Source of the DNA: Chitinimonas prasina
GTDB lineage: Bacteria > Pseudomonadota > Gammaproteobacteria > Burkholderiales > Chitinimonadaceae
Assembly: GCF_030160395.1 (NCBI RefSeq)
Contig: NZ_BSOG01000001.1
Coordinates: 1,082,117 to 1,146,116, forward strand
DNA length: 64,000 bases
Direction: 5' to 3'
Within the stretch, counting starts at the first letter, position 1. Every line of letters starts with the position of its first letter. Both the position numbers and the translations under genes were made by a program. This document shows positions 17,157 through 26,529 of the stretch, one piece after another. Below the pieces are notes generated by a model. The model made no database searches. It saw nothing but the letters and a program-made list of their open reading frames with translations, and was not told the origin of the DNA.

Positions 17157-17990
17157 ATGACCGTCCCAAACCACATCCATTTTTGCGCACTGCACACCCA
17201 GCCGAAACCGCTGGTTCTACCCAATGCCTGGGACGCAGCCAGCGCAGCAATATTTCAACGCGCTGGCGCTCCCGCAGTGGCAACCTCCAGTGCGGCATTG
17301 GCCTGGTCTCTCGGATATGCAGATGGCAGCACCCTGCCGCGCCACGAGTTGTTGGCGGCCATTGCGCGAATTCAAAGGGTTTTAACAGTCCCTTTGACTG
17401 TCGATCTGGAAGATGGCTACAGCAACGACGCAAAACAAGTGGCTGGTTTGGTCGTCGAGGTAGCGCAGACGGGCGTCACCGGAATCAACCTTGAGGACGG
17501 CGCACAACCTTCCCACTTGCTGGTCGAAAAAATAGCAGCCTGTCGCCAGGCATTGGGCAAGAGGCCGCTGTTCATCAACGCCAGAACCGACGTCTACCTG
17601 CGTGGGTTGGCGACGGGAGCAGAGGCGCTCGAACTCACCTTGATGCGTGCCCAGCAGTATCAAGGAGTTGGGGCCGACGGCTTATTTGTGCCGGGCCTCT
17701 CAAGCATCGACGACACTGCATTTATCGCGACACGAACAGCTTTGCCGGTCAACCTGATGCTGCTGCCAGACATGCCTCCCATCCCGGCGCTGTTTGCGGC
17801 AGGTGCGCGCCGTTTCACCGCCGGCCCGGCAAACTTTCTATTAGCCTATGGGCGCACATTCACAACAACTCAGGCCCTGCTGAATACGCACCAAGCGGCT
17901 GGCTTGTTCACCGACAGGGCCGTGGAGTATGCGGAGATGAATGCGCTTTTTTCGTCGCCCCCCCAACCTGGGCCTTACTGGGGAACTTAG
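17157..17990 (+). CDS. Isocitrate lyase / PEP mutase-family enzyme
   Basis: 277 aa TIM-barrel enzyme of the ICL/PEPM superfamily. Seen: LVLPNAWDAASAAIFQRAG (~20-38), the metal site VDLEDGYS (~82-89), GINLEDG (~110-116) and FINARTDVYL (~141-150). Members cleave or form C-C or P-C bonds in 2-hydroxy/oxo acids. The catalytic KKCGH signature of true isocitrate lyase is absent, so it is one of the broad oxaloacetate-decarboxylase/2-methylisocitrate-lyase-like group. Third gene of the operon, 77 bases after the NIPSNAP gene. Confidence 0.88.
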   Translation: MTVPNHIHFCALHTQPKPLVLPNAWDAASAAIFQRAGAPAVATSSAALAWSLGYADGSTLPRHELLAAIARIQRVLTVPLTVDLEDGYSNDAKQVAGLVVEVAQTGVTGINLEDGAQPSHLLVEKIAACRQALGKRPLFINARTDVYLRGLATGAEALELTLMRAQQYQGVGADGLFVPGLSSIDDTAFIATRTALPVNLMLLPDMPPIPALFAAGARRFTAGPANFLLAYGRTFTTTQALLNTHQAAGLFTDRAVEYAEMNALFSSPPQPGPYWGT

Positions 17991-18620
17991 CGTCCCCGCT
18001 CTACCACGGCCATGACGTAGCAACTGCCGGCGTTGTAGCGGGTACGCATACTACAACTATCGAGTTTGTAGTCGATTGGCCGCTTCAGGGTGGACGTATT
18101 CGTGCTCAAACGCCGGCTACATAAGAACGAGGCAGAAACAAGCTTGCACTGCGGACCAAGTTGGTCGCGGCGACGACAAGGGCAAGCTATTTGTCACGGC
18201 GATATCAGCCTCGACCAAAGGTCGCTGACTGACGTGACGGGAACGAAAAAGCTATGGGCATATCCGCCTCCTCCGCGTGATTTCTTTACGACTTTTTAGC
18301 TGAGTTATCACGATGAGGCGATTATTGCGCATAGGCCTTGTAGGCTTCATCTGCTGCATCGCAGGGGGTGCTGGCGTTATCCTGTATGAACAATGGCCCG
18401 ATTTTACGCCGGCCACGCACACATACCATTCAGCGACTTCCCGTTTGTACTCGTTTGGTCTCCCCTGGCACTGCTAGCGGTATTTCACGATCTGCAGCAA
18501 TAGGACTAGCCGGCAGCAGCGTTACTCCCGGCATGACCAATACGCCAGCACGCACGCTGATGTCTCCTCCGATGATGCGGTTCGATTCGAAAATAAGGGT
18601 TGCTGAACCGCACCAGCCCC
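17991..18620. other. Gene-poor stretch between two convergent operons
   Basis: 630 bases. On the minus strand, a frame ending at 17988 stays open for about 70 codons and finishes with a Tyr/Cys-rich tail (RTRYNAGSCYVMAVVERG), but it has no usable start; it may be a gene remnant. A 54-codon frame at 18313 is listed separately. Confidence 0.4.
18313..18477 (+). CDS. Possible 54-aa single-pass membrane peptide
   Basis: ATG-started frame with a positively charged N-terminus (MRRLLR) followed by one hydrophobic helix (IGLVGFICCIAGGAGVIL, residues ~7-24). No clear ribosome site and no homologue I recognise. Low confidence. Confidence 0.3.
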   Translation: MRRLLRIGLVGFICCIAGGAGVILYEQWPDFTPATHTYHSATSRLYSFGLPWHC

Positions 18621-19493
18621 TCAGTTCGCGACACGCAGCAAGGCGCTGCTCAGGGCATGCACCAGGTTAGGTGTCGACACTGGGCCACCGAAAGGCCACA
18701 GGCCTGCGGGCAGTTCGATCAGCCTGCCCTGCTTCACTGCTGGAACCTGCTGCCAGATGGTCGATTTACTGGCACCGGGGCGGCCATCGCTGAGCAGGGC
18801 GAGGGTGGTGTCCAGGCTCAGCAGGTCTTCCACCGTCTTGGTATCCACACCTTGCCTGGCCGTGATGCCCATCCACGGGCCGGTCAGGCCCAGGGCTTTC
18901 TGTATACCACCGGGCACGCTGTTGCCGGCGAAGGCCCACATCTGCGATACACCGCCCAAGCCTTGCAGTATGGCCAGGGGTTTGCCTGCCCAGCCGGCAG
19001 CTTGCAAGCGCAGGCGTTCCGTCGCGATCTGCGCGTCCAGCTGCTGCAATGCCTGCTCGGCACGGCTGGCTAGGCCCAGTGCAGCACCTACACTTCGATA
19101 GTCGCTGTACACCCCGGCCAGGCCGTCCTGTTCGGGGTTAGGCAGCATCAGGGTTGGCGCGATACGCTCGAACAGGCCGCGTAGGCTGGCGTGGCGGAAA
19201 CCGACGGCGATGATCAGGTCGGGCTGCAACCGGGCCATAGCCTCTATCGAGGGCTGTTGCCGGTTGCCGACGCTGGCCACATGGCGCAGCTGATCCTTGC
19301 CTACACCCACCCAGCGGGCATAGCCCTTGGGGTCGGCCACGCCTACTGGGACGATGCCTAGCGCCAGCGCCATCTCCGTGGCGTGATACTCCAACGTCAA
19401 CACGCGTGGTGTGCGCCTGTGTGCCCGTGCCAGCAGGGGGCTGAGCGCCAGTCCGCCGGCGGCAGCCAGGAAATGGCGGCGATCAGTCTTCAT
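18621..19493 (-). CDS. fhuD: Periplasmic iron-siderophore-binding protein
   Basis: 290 aa with a Tat-type signal (TDRRHFLAAAGGLALSPLLA). The helical-backbone binding-protein fold is shown by PRVLTLEYHATEMALALGI (~29-47), LQPDLIIAVGFRH and the C-terminal LIELPAGLWPFGGPVS. It delivers ferric hydroxamate-type siderophores to the FhuB/FhuC transporter. Last gene of the fhuC-B-F-D operon, its start overlapping fhuF by 11 bases. Confidence 0.9.
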   Translation of the reverse strand: MKTDRRHFLAAAGGLALSPLLARAHRRTPRVLTLEYHATEMALALGIVPVGVADPKGYARWVGVGKDQLRHVASVGNRQQPSIEAMARLQPDLIIAVGFRHASLRGLFERIAPTLMLPNPEQDGLAGVYSDYRSVGAALGLASRAEQALQQLDAQIATERLRLQAAGWAGKPLAILQGLGGVSQMWAFAGNSVPGGIQKALGLTGPWMGITARQGVDTKTVEDLLSLDTTLALLSDGRPGASKSTIWQQVPAVKQGRLIELPAGLWPFGGPVSTPNLVHALSSALLRVAN

Positions 19494-20286
19494 GGTGCCA
19501 ATGCTCCATCAATGCGTGCAGTTGGGTCTGGTTCAGCGCGGTCAGGTGCGGGCAGGTGGCGCAGTACACCACGCCAGGCACCTCGTGCCGCAGACAGCAG
19601 TGGCGCCTTAGCCGGGTGGGCTCGGCGATCACTTCGGGAATCAGCGGCGCGACGTAGTGCACCGGGTGGCGCATGGGATTGCGCCGATCAGGCCCATCTG
19701 GGTCAACGCCCGGCCAGAGAGCGTTCTCCAGCAGGAAGGCCCTGTCCTGCTCCAGCACCAGGGGCGGTTGGGGGAGCTTGGCCAGTTGCCCAAAGATGGC
19801 TTCAAGCAGATTGCCCAAATTATTCCACAGCACCCGCTGCGACACCTTGCCGTGCTTCGCCAGGGCGGCAATCAACGTTTGCAGGTGTTGGTCCATTAGC
19901 GGCAGCCAACGCTCGGCAGCGGCCTGTCCGGCCAGCATGGGGGCGCCGACCTCGGCATAACGGAAAGCGCAGACCTCGCCCTGGGCGTTCAGCCGCAGGT
20001 GCAATGCGCCCATGGCCTGCGGCATGCGCCAGCCCGCCAGCAGGAGCGGCACCATGGGAATCAGCAGACTGGCAAAGTAGCGCTTGGACCACTGCGAAAC
20101 CAAGGCCCGCCGGGGTGCACCGGGATGCAGCCGGGCATAGGGAGCCAGCACCTCGGCCATGCAGGCCGGATCAAGCAGGCTGGAAACGGGGAATTCCTCG
20201 GCACCATCGGGCGCCAGCACCATGCAGCGGGTATAGGGGGCCAGTGGCCCGATCAGCCATTGTCTAGGGTCTACCTTCTCCATCAT
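19483..20286 (-). CDS. fhuF: FhuF-like siderophore-iron reductase
   Basis: 267 aa from the ATG at 20286, which overlaps the fhuB stop by 4 bases (ATGA). The C-terminal HCCLRHEVPGVVYCATCP (~239-256) is the CC-x10-C-x2-C [2Fe-2S] cluster of FhuF. FhuF reduces ferric iron in imported hydroxamate siderophores so that iron is released in the cytoplasm. A longer upstream frame exists but would lie wholly inside fhuB. Confidence 0.92.
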   Translation of the reverse strand: MMEKVDPRQWLIGPLAPYTRCMVLAPDGAEEFPVSSLLDPACMAEVLAPYARLHPGAPRRALVSQWSKRYFASLLIPMVPLLLAGWRMPQAMGALHLRLNAQGEVCAFRYAEVGAPMLAGQAAAERWLPLMDQHLQTLIAALAKHGKVSQRVLWNNLGNLLEAIFGQLAKLPQPPLVLEQDRAFLLENALWPGVDPDGPDRRNPMRHPVHYVAPLIPEVIAEPTRLRRHCCLRHEVPGVVYCATCPHLTALNQTQLHALMEHWHHED

Positions 20287-22280
20287 GCTGTCCTGCGCGC
20301 CTTGGCCAGCAGCCAGAGAAAATAGGGGGCGCCGATAAAGGCGGTCACCAGGCCGAACGGTAGATCGCGCGGGGCCAGCAGGGTGCGGCCGGCCAGATCG
20401 GCCAAGCCGCAGAGTGAGGCCCCCAGCAATACCGCCAGGACCAGGCGGACGCGGAAGCGGCCCACGCCCAGCAAACTGGCCAAGTGGGGTGCCACCAGGC
20501 CGACAAAACCCACAGGGCCGGCCGCGGCCACGGCGACGCCAGTCAGTGCGCTGGCCAGCAGCAAGGCTTGCAGACGGGTGGCCTGGACAGCCAAGCCCAG
20601 GCTGCTGGCGGTTTCGTCGCCCAGCCCCAGCAGATCGAGCCCCCGTGCCAGATAGTAGGCGCCGGGTAGCAGACACAGTACGCCCCCCAGTAGTAGGACA
20701 ACCTCGGGCCAGCCTCGGCCATAACTACTGCCGGCCAGCCAGGTTACCGCCTGGGCTACCTGCAGCTTGGACTGCGATACCACCAGTGTGCCCATGGCGC
20801 CGCCCAGCGTCGCCAATGCCATGCCAGCGAGAGCCAATTGCATGGGCTCCCAGGAGTGCCGACGGGTAGCCCACAGCAATATACCCAGCATGCCGGCCGC
20901 TCCGGCCAAGGCAAACAGCAGACGCAAGCCCAGAGTGGGTTCGACGAACAGTGACAGCGATAGCAGCACGGCCAGAGCGGCTCCCTGGCTCAGGCCCATC
21001 AACTCCGGGCCGGCCAGCGGGTTGCGCACCACTCCCTGCAGCAACACGCCGCTGGCCGCCAGCAGGCCACCAGCTAGCATGGCCACGCCTATGCGGGGAC
21101 CGCGCAAATCCACCAGCAAGGCGGCAAAACTGGTTGGCTCACGCCAGGCCTGCTGCAGCATTGCGGGCGACATTTGCAGCGCCAGCATAGCTACGAACAA
21201 TACCGCCAGCAGCGCCATGCCCAGCACCAACCGCTGATCACGGCGGCGACCTTGCGGTTGCGGCGTGGGTGCCGGCAATACCGTATGGCTTTGCCGGCCG
21301 ATCAGCCACAGCAGCAGCGGCGTACCGGCCAGGGCCGTAGCAATGCCCAGCGGCAGCATACTGCGGCTGGTATCAGCCAGCCAGTCGGCGGCCGGATCGG
21401 CCAGGGCCAGCAACAGGGCGCCTGCAAGGGCAGAGGCAGGCAGCAATCGGCTGGACTGGGTGAGGCCAGCCATACGCAGCAGATTGGGAGCAATCAGGCC
21501 CACCAGGGCAATCGGCCCAGCCAGGGTAACCGCCACCGCCGACAGCAAGGTAGCCACCAACAGCAGGCGGCGGCGGAAGCGATCCACGTCCAGACCCACA
21601 GCAGAGGCGGCATCGTCGCCCAGGGCCAGCAGTTGCAGCGATGCCCTGCTGCGCCAGGCAATCAGCAGTGCTAGGCAGAACCAGGGCAGGCTGGTCGTCA
21701 CACCCCGCCAACCGGGCTGGAACAGCGAGCCTGCGCTCCACAATGCGACGCCGGCCACGTTCTGGTCGAACAGCACCATCAGCAAGCTGACCACGGCCGA
21801 CAGCAGAAGCGACACTACCGTGCCAGCCAGCACCAGAGTGAGCGGGTGTGCCCGCCAACCGCCCGCCACAGTAAAACACAAGGCAACGGCCAAAAGGGCA
21901 CCGACAAACACCGCTGGCACGGCTGCCAGCGCCATGCTGGCAGGCAGCAGCACGGCCACGATCAAACCCAGCTGCGCGCCGGCAGTCACCCCCAGCACGC
22001 TGGGAGAGGCCAGCGGATTACGCGACAAGGCCTGTAGCAGGCAACCCGCCATACCCAGCGAGGCACCTGCCAGCAGCGTGGCCGCCAGGCGGGGAAGCCG
22101 CAGTTCGGCCAGCGCCACCCACAGCATGCCACTATCTACACCGCCAGCCAGCCATTGCAACACCGTTGCCCGACCCGACGGCAGCGGCCCTAGCAAGCTC
22201 CAGCACAGTGCCAGAATCAGGCCGGCAGTCAGCAGCCAGGGCAGGCGCTGTGGCAGTGACGCGCCGTTCAATCCCCGCAT
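20283..22280 (-). CDS. fhuB: FhuB-type double permease
   Basis: 665 aa from the ATG at 22280. It consists of two fused FecCD permease halves (~20-335 and ~355-660), each with many membrane helices and the motif pairs RLPRLAATLLAGASLGMAG / RGPRIGVAMLAGGLLAASG and GPIALVGLIAPNLLR / GPVGFVGLVAPHLAS. The single-chain double permease is characteristic of FhuB. Its start overlaps the fhuC stop, so it is co-translated. Confidence 0.95.
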   Translation of the reverse strand: MRGLNGASLPQRLPWLLTAGLILALCWSLLGPLPSGRATVLQWLAGGVDSGMLWVALAELRLPRLAATLLAGASLGMAGCLLQALSRNPLASPSVLGVTAGAQLGLIVAVLLPASMALAAVPAVFVGALLAVALCFTVAGGWRAHPLTLVLAGTVVSLLLSAVVSLLMVLFDQNVAGVALWSAGSLFQPGWRGVTTSLPWFCLALLIAWRSRASLQLLALGDDAASAVGLDVDRFRRRLLLVATLLSAVAVTLAGPIALVGLIAPNLLRMAGLTQSSRLLPASALAGALLLALADPAADWLADTSRSMLPLGIATALAGTPLLLWLIGRQSHTVLPAPTPQPQGRRRDQRLVLGMALLAVLFVAMLALQMSPAMLQQAWREPTSFAALLVDLRGPRIGVAMLAGGLLAASGVLLQGVVRNPLAGPELMGLSQGAALAVLLSLSLFVEPTLGLRLLFALAGAAGMLGILLWATRRHSWEPMQLALAGMALATLGGAMGTLVVSQSKLQVAQAVTWLAGSSYGRGWPEVVLLLGGVLCLLPGAYYLARGLDLLGLGDETASSLGLAVQATRLQALLLASALTGVAVAAAGPVGFVGLVAPHLASLLGVGRFRVRLVLAVLLGASLCGLADLAGRTLLAPRDLPFGLVTAFIGAPYFLWLLAKARRTA

Positions 22281-23113
22281 GCCAACACCTCGATCGTCTG
22301 GGCCATCCTGGGCAGGCAGACCGATTGTCCATCCACCACGCCACGCCACATCGGCACGCCAAATATGGTCTCCAGCTGGGCCGGAGTCGCCACATCGGCA
22401 GGATGTCCACTGGCATACACCCTCCCCTCCCGCAGCAGCACCATATGGTCAGAGAATGCAGCGGCCTGGTTCAGGTCATGCAGTACCCAGACAACGGTCA
22501 TGCCGTGCTCGCGGTTGAGGCGATGCACCAGTTGCAGCACTTCCAATTGGTGGCGCACATCCAGAAAGGTCGTGGGCTCGTCCAGCAGCAGTACCCGCGC
22601 GCCCTGCGCCAGTGCCATGGCCACCCAGGCTCGCTGCCGCTCACCGCCCGACAGGGCGGCCAGCTCTCTGTCGCGCAAGGCGGCCAACCCGGTGGCGTCG
22701 ATGGCCCAGTTGATCCAGCGCTGGTCTTCCACGCCTACCTTGTCGGCAAGCCCGGTATGGGCAAAGCGGCCACAGCACACCAGCTCAAGCACGGTCATGC
22801 CGGATGGGGTCAGCGGCGATTGCGCCAGCATGGCCAGGCGCTTGGCACGCTCCCTGGGCGCCAGATCGGTAATAGGGGCATCGCCCAGCCGGGCAGTACC
22901 CGAGGTGGGCCGTATCAGGCCTGCCAGGGTGCGCAACAAGGTACTCTTGCCGCAGCCGTTGGGCCCGCACAGGGCGGTGATCCGTCCTGCCGGAAACATC
23001 AGGTTCACCGCCTGCAGGATGGTGCGCCCACCCAATGTCACAGCCAGTTGCTCGGCGCTGAGGGTCTCGGGGGCCTGGGAAGCTGTATGCATAAACGCTG
23101 ACGGGGCAGCCAT
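22268..23113 (-). CDS. fhuC: FhuC-type ABC transporter ATPase
   Basis: 281 aa from the ATG at 23113. Walker A GPNGCGKST (~51-59), Q-loop LAQSPLTPSG, signature LSGGERQR (~157-164), Walker B VLLLDEPTTFLD (~177-188) and the His switch WVLHDLN. Energises siderophore import with FhuB. First gene of the operon; a Fur-box-like site lies 18 bases upstream of the start. Confidence 0.95.
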   Translation of the reverse strand: MAAPSAFMHTASQAPETLSAEQLAVTLGGRTILQAVNLMFPAGRITALCGPNGCGKSTLLRTLAGLIRPTSGTARLGDAPITDLAPRERAKRLAMLAQSPLTPSGMTVLELVCCGRFAHTGLADKVGVEDQRWINWAIDATGLAALRDRELAALSGGERQRAWVAMALAQGARVLLLDEPTTFLDVRHQLEVLQLVHRLNREHGMTVVWVLHDLNQAAAFSDHMVLLREGRVYASGHPADVATPAQLETIFGVPMWRGVVDGQSVCLPRMAQTIEVLACGD

Positions 23114-23130
23114 AGTGTGGCCGCCCGGTT

Positions 23131-23152
23131 GATAATTCAAACGAGAATTATT
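23131..23152. promoter_or_regulatory. Fur-box-like site upstream of fhuC
   Basis: GATAATTCAAACGAGAATTATT has the dyad TAATTC-N6-GAATTA and GATAAT/ATTATT ends expected of a Fur box. Its place just before fhuC predicts iron repression. Confidence 0.6.
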
Positions 23153-23334
23153 ACGTATTTTGTCCAGTCTGTCTGTTGCACAGCAGCATTCACAACTATC
23201 AGTGTGGGTCGTCGGAGTGACGCACACTCGCCCCGCAGGGATGCATTCATACCCATCCCATGTCCGAATAGGCCGGCAGATACGCTCACAGCCTGTGCCC
23301 CATCACGACCGAATGCGGCTACTGGCAACACCCA

Positions 23335-24642
23335 CTAGGCCGCCTCCTCCAAGCAGGCTTCGGCCTGGTCTGGCGTGGCCCAGGCAATGGGCAGCGGCGC
23401 ATCAGCCGTGGCGTAGCGCTCCTCTCCCAATATGGAGTTCACGATGGTGGCGCCACGCCAGGCCGCCAGACTCAGCTGTGGGTCGGCAATGCCATGGCTG
23501 TAACGGCCACCGTTTTGGACATAGATACGATGCTGGGATGGCCCGGCCCAGTCTACCGAGAAGTCCCGCTGCAGCAAGAACCGGCCTTCCGGGTCCAGGT
23601 CCAGCCTGTCCTGCAGCGGTGCCAGGCAGTCTGGCACCTTGGTCAGGTAGCCGGTGGCCAGGACGACGACATCCGCATCGACCTTATCATACTGGCCGTC
23701 GAAGCCATTATGCGCCGTCAGTGTCCAGCCTCCGCCGGACGCTGCCTCCATCGCCTTGACATCGCGGTGAGGCAATATCTGCAGGCACTGGCTGTCGCCA
23801 GTCAGGAAACCATTGGTATATAGCGCCTGATACAGCTGCTTGAGCGTATCGGGCGATATGCCGTCGCTGGTCAGTTTTTGCCGGTCGACGATGGCAGGCT
23901 TGCGTGCCATGGGTAGGCGGTGGAAGGCATCGACGTAATAGGGTGTAAAGAATTCGTTCGAGAAGGGCGTTTCATCGAGCGCTTCCAGGGTCTGACGACG
24001 TGACAGCCAGGTGATGGAGGCGGGCTTGCCACGCTTGCCGGACATCAGGTCCAGAACCACTTCGGCGCCACTCTGGCCGCCGCCGACCACGACCACCCGC
24101 TGGCCGTCCACGCCTGGCACCCGTGCCAGATACCGGTGGGTGTGCAGACATTGCGGATGATCATGCGGCCGAGCCCATTCCGGGATGCGTGGCGTGGTAC
24201 CTGTTGCCACCACCAGGTGGCGGGCCCTGGCTTCGCCCTGATCGAAACGCAGGGTAAAGCCGTTTTCGCCGAACTGTACTTCGCGCACCTCGTGATTGAG
24301 CTGCAGATTTGGCAGCTTGCCGGCCACCCACTTTAGGTAGTCGGCAAACTCGCGGCGCTGCACATGGCTGAATTCGGCATTGATAAAGCGATAGAAGCGG
24401 CGATGGGCCACCAGATAAGCCAGGAAGGAGTAGGCGCTGGTTGGATCAGCAGCCGTGACCAGATCCTTCAGGAAGGAGGTCTGCAGCTTGGCATCGTCCA
24501 GCATCATGCCGGGATGCCAGTCGAAGTGCTCGCGCTTGTCAAAAAAGCGGCTGCGCATGGTCTGGATGGGCGCAAGCAGGGCAGCCACGCTGAGATTGAA
24601 GGGACCTGCGCCTATGCCGGCGATGTCGAGTTGAACTGTCAT
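23335..24642 (-). CDS. iucD: L-lysine N6-monooxygenase (aerobactin)
   Basis: 435 aa flavin N-hydroxylase. FAD site GIGAGPFNLSVAALL (~9-23), substrate region WHPGMMLDDAKLQTSFLKDL (~42-61), NADPH site VVVGGGQSGAEVVLDL (~184-199) and ATGYL near residue 331. It hydroxylates the side-chain amine of lysine, the first step of aerobactin synthesis. Last gene of iucABCD. Ornithine specificity cannot be excluded from sequence alone. Confidence 0.92.
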   Translation of the reverse strand: MTVQLDIAGIGAGPFNLSVAALLAPIQTMRSRFFDKREHFDWHPGMMLDDAKLQTSFLKDLVTAADPTSAYSFLAYLVAHRRFYRFINAEFSHVQRREFADYLKWVAGKLPNLQLNHEVREVQFGENGFTLRFDQGEARARHLVVATGTTPRIPEWARPHDHPQCLHTHRYLARVPGVDGQRVVVVGGGQSGAEVVLDLMSGKRGKPASITWLSRRQTLEALDETPFSNEFFTPYYVDAFHRLPMARKPAIVDRQKLTSDGISPDTLKQLYQALYTNGFLTGDSQCLQILPHRDVKAMEAASGGGWTLTAHNGFDGQYDKVDADVVVLATGYLTKVPDCLAPLQDRLDLDPEGRFLLQRDFSVDWAGPSQHRIYVQNGGRYSHGIADPQLSLAAWRGATIVNSILGEERYATADAPLPIAWATPDQAEACLEEAA

Positions 24643-24702
24643 GATGCTTCCTGGGTTATGAATTTGATTGCTGGGCCGGCAGCAAACCGGCCCAGTCGGG
24701 GA

Positions 24703-26529
24703 TTAGGCTGTCGCCAGCGTGTCCCCGATCAGCAGAGGGTTGTTCAGCGCAGGGCCCAGCGCGTGGATGGGCCGGCTGGCGGTATCGCCATATCCGGCAG
24801 CAAAGCGGGCACGATTAAGCGACAGGCGGGGCATACTGGGGTTGAACAGGTCCAGTTCGGCAAACCGCGCAGCCAGCGCCGTGTGGCCTGCTTGGTAATG
24901 GCGCAGTCGCTGGCTCAGCAGCGCATAGAAGCGCCGCTCCTGCAGCAGCCCGGATCCCTCCAGCAGGGGGGCCATGAAGCGGAACACGCTGGCAAACAGG
25001 CCGGTCCAGAGGTTGTGCACTAAGTAGTGCGAAGGCATGGTGGGGAGGGCGGCCCAGACGGCAGGATCCAGCCCTTCCGGCTGCGCCCATTCCGCCTCGG
25101 TGCGGAACAGATCGCCCTGGTAGTCCTTCAGCAGGATGCCCGCTGGGGCATGGTTGGCAAACCGCAGCATCAGGTTTTGGCCATGCGCGATAAAGCCCAG
25201 GCCATACCTTGCCTGCAGATGGTAGAGCGGTACCACGGCCAGATCGAACAGACGGACCAGCCACTCCTCGGCCGACAGGCCCGAGGCGCGGATCAGCTCT
25301 ACCACCAAGGGTTGGCCCTGGTCGTCCGCCTGCTGCAGCACCGCTGCCATCAGGATGGACTCACCCATGCCGCAGCGGCTCTCGGTACTCTCGCGCCAGA
25401 CGGCACCCAGCATTTCGTCGAACTGATAGGGTACGCCCTCCAGTCCGTGATACAGCGGGTGGGCCACGAAGGCAGCCGCTGGCTCGGCCAGGGCATCGCA
25501 CTGGCAGTGCTGCAGCAGCGCATCCGCCGCCAGCAGCCGCTGCAGCCAATCGGACAGGGCCGGGGTGATGGCAAGGTAGCGTGCAGGCAGGCCCCGATAG
25601 GCCGAGGTATTGAGTAGGGTCAGCGGCAGCTTGAGGTTGGGCTCGCTGGGGCGGTCCACGTTGTTCAGCGTCCGCAAGGACTGCTGTGGGGTATATCGAT
25701 CACCCGCCTCACCCAGCGGTATCAGCAGGCCAGCGTTGATCAGGCCAGCAAATTGTGTCGCGATCATGGCCTGCCACTGCCAGGGGTGCACCGGCAGCAG
25801 CCAGTAGTCTTCGGCCCGAGGAGCGGCTGCCGCCAGCAACTGATGCAGGCGGACACGCTCGGCCGCATCGCAGCTGGCGGCCAAGAGGCGTGCAGCATCC
25901 CAACCAGGGGCGCAGACCGGCTGCGCCAACGTGCGGCTTACCGCCAGCCAGTGCAACTGAAAGCCTCCCCCTTGTTCCGGCCCGTAGCGCAGGTTCTCTG
26001 TAAAACCCCAGCCCACCCTGCCCTTGGAGGGCACGGCCTTTGGATGGCCATCCAGCAAGCGCTGCAGACGGTCTGCAGGCAGCGCCAACCAATCGGCGGC
26101 CGACAGGCCCTCGCGGGCGGCCAGCATCTGGGTATCCGCAGCCAGCGTATTCAAGGTCTCGCGCAGGTAGTTGGCCAGGGTCACTGGCGGTATCGCCAGC
26201 GGTGCAAGCACATCGGCCAGCAAGGAGATGGCATCCACCACCGGCTGGTCATCGGCCAACTGCCGAACCGAGCCGGGAGCGACCACGATTTGATCCCACA
26301 AGTTGAAGTGGCCTCGCCAGCGGTAGCCACCGGCCTTGCTGGCCAGGGTGAATACGCTGTCGCCACTAACGCTGTCCGGCTGCGATTCGGCGGTGACCAG
26401 GCCTTCATAACTCAGCTCGGACAGCGCTTTTTCTATCAGCCGGACATTAGCCCGATGCCACAGCGCAGGGGAGTGGAGCCCGGGGTAGCCCTGCGCGACC
26501 GTGGGGTGGGATATCACCATGGCGCTCAT
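24703..26529 (-). CDS. iucC: IucC-like NIS siderophore synthetase
   Basis: 608 aa. The NIS synthetase motifs are clear: LLPVHPWQWQAMI (~245-257), PNLKLPLTLLNTSAYRGLP (~298-316) and GLGFIAHGQNLMLRF (~443-457). It joins the second N6-acetyl-N6-hydroxylysine to citrate. Its ATG overlaps the iucB stop (ATGA). Confidence 0.93.
   Translation of the reverse strand: MSAMVISHPTVAQGYPGLHSPALWHRANVRLIEKALSELSYEGLVTAESQPDSVSGDSVFTLASKAGGYRWRGHFNLWDQIVVAPGSVRQLADDQPVVDAISLLADVLAPLAIPPVTLANYLRETLNTLAADTQMLAAREGLSAADWLALPADRLQRLLDGHPKAVPSKGRVGWGFTENLRYGPEQGGGFQLHWLAVSRTLAQPVCAPGWDAARLLAASCDAAERVRLHQLLAAAAPRAEDYWLLPVHPWQWQAMIATQFAGLINAGLLIPLGEAGDRYTPQQSLRTLNNVDRPSEPNLKLPLTLLNTSAYRGLPARYLAITPALSDWLQRLLAADALLQHCQCDALAEPAAAFVAHPLYHGLEGVPYQFDEMLGAVWRESTESRCGMGESILMAAVLQQADDQGQPLVVELIRASGLSAEEWLVRLFDLAVVPLYHLQARYGLGFIAHGQNLMLRFANHAPAGILLKDYQGDLFRTEAEWAQPEGLDPAVWAALPTMPSHYLVHNLWTGLFASVFRFMAPLLEGSGLLQERRFYALLSQRLRHYQAGHTALAARFAELDLFNPSMPRLSLNRARFAAGYGDTASRPIHALGPALNNPLLIGDTLATA

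Noticed and set aside
18090-18299. 69-codon plus-strand frame
   Set aside because: Random-looking composition with no ribosome site and no family signal.
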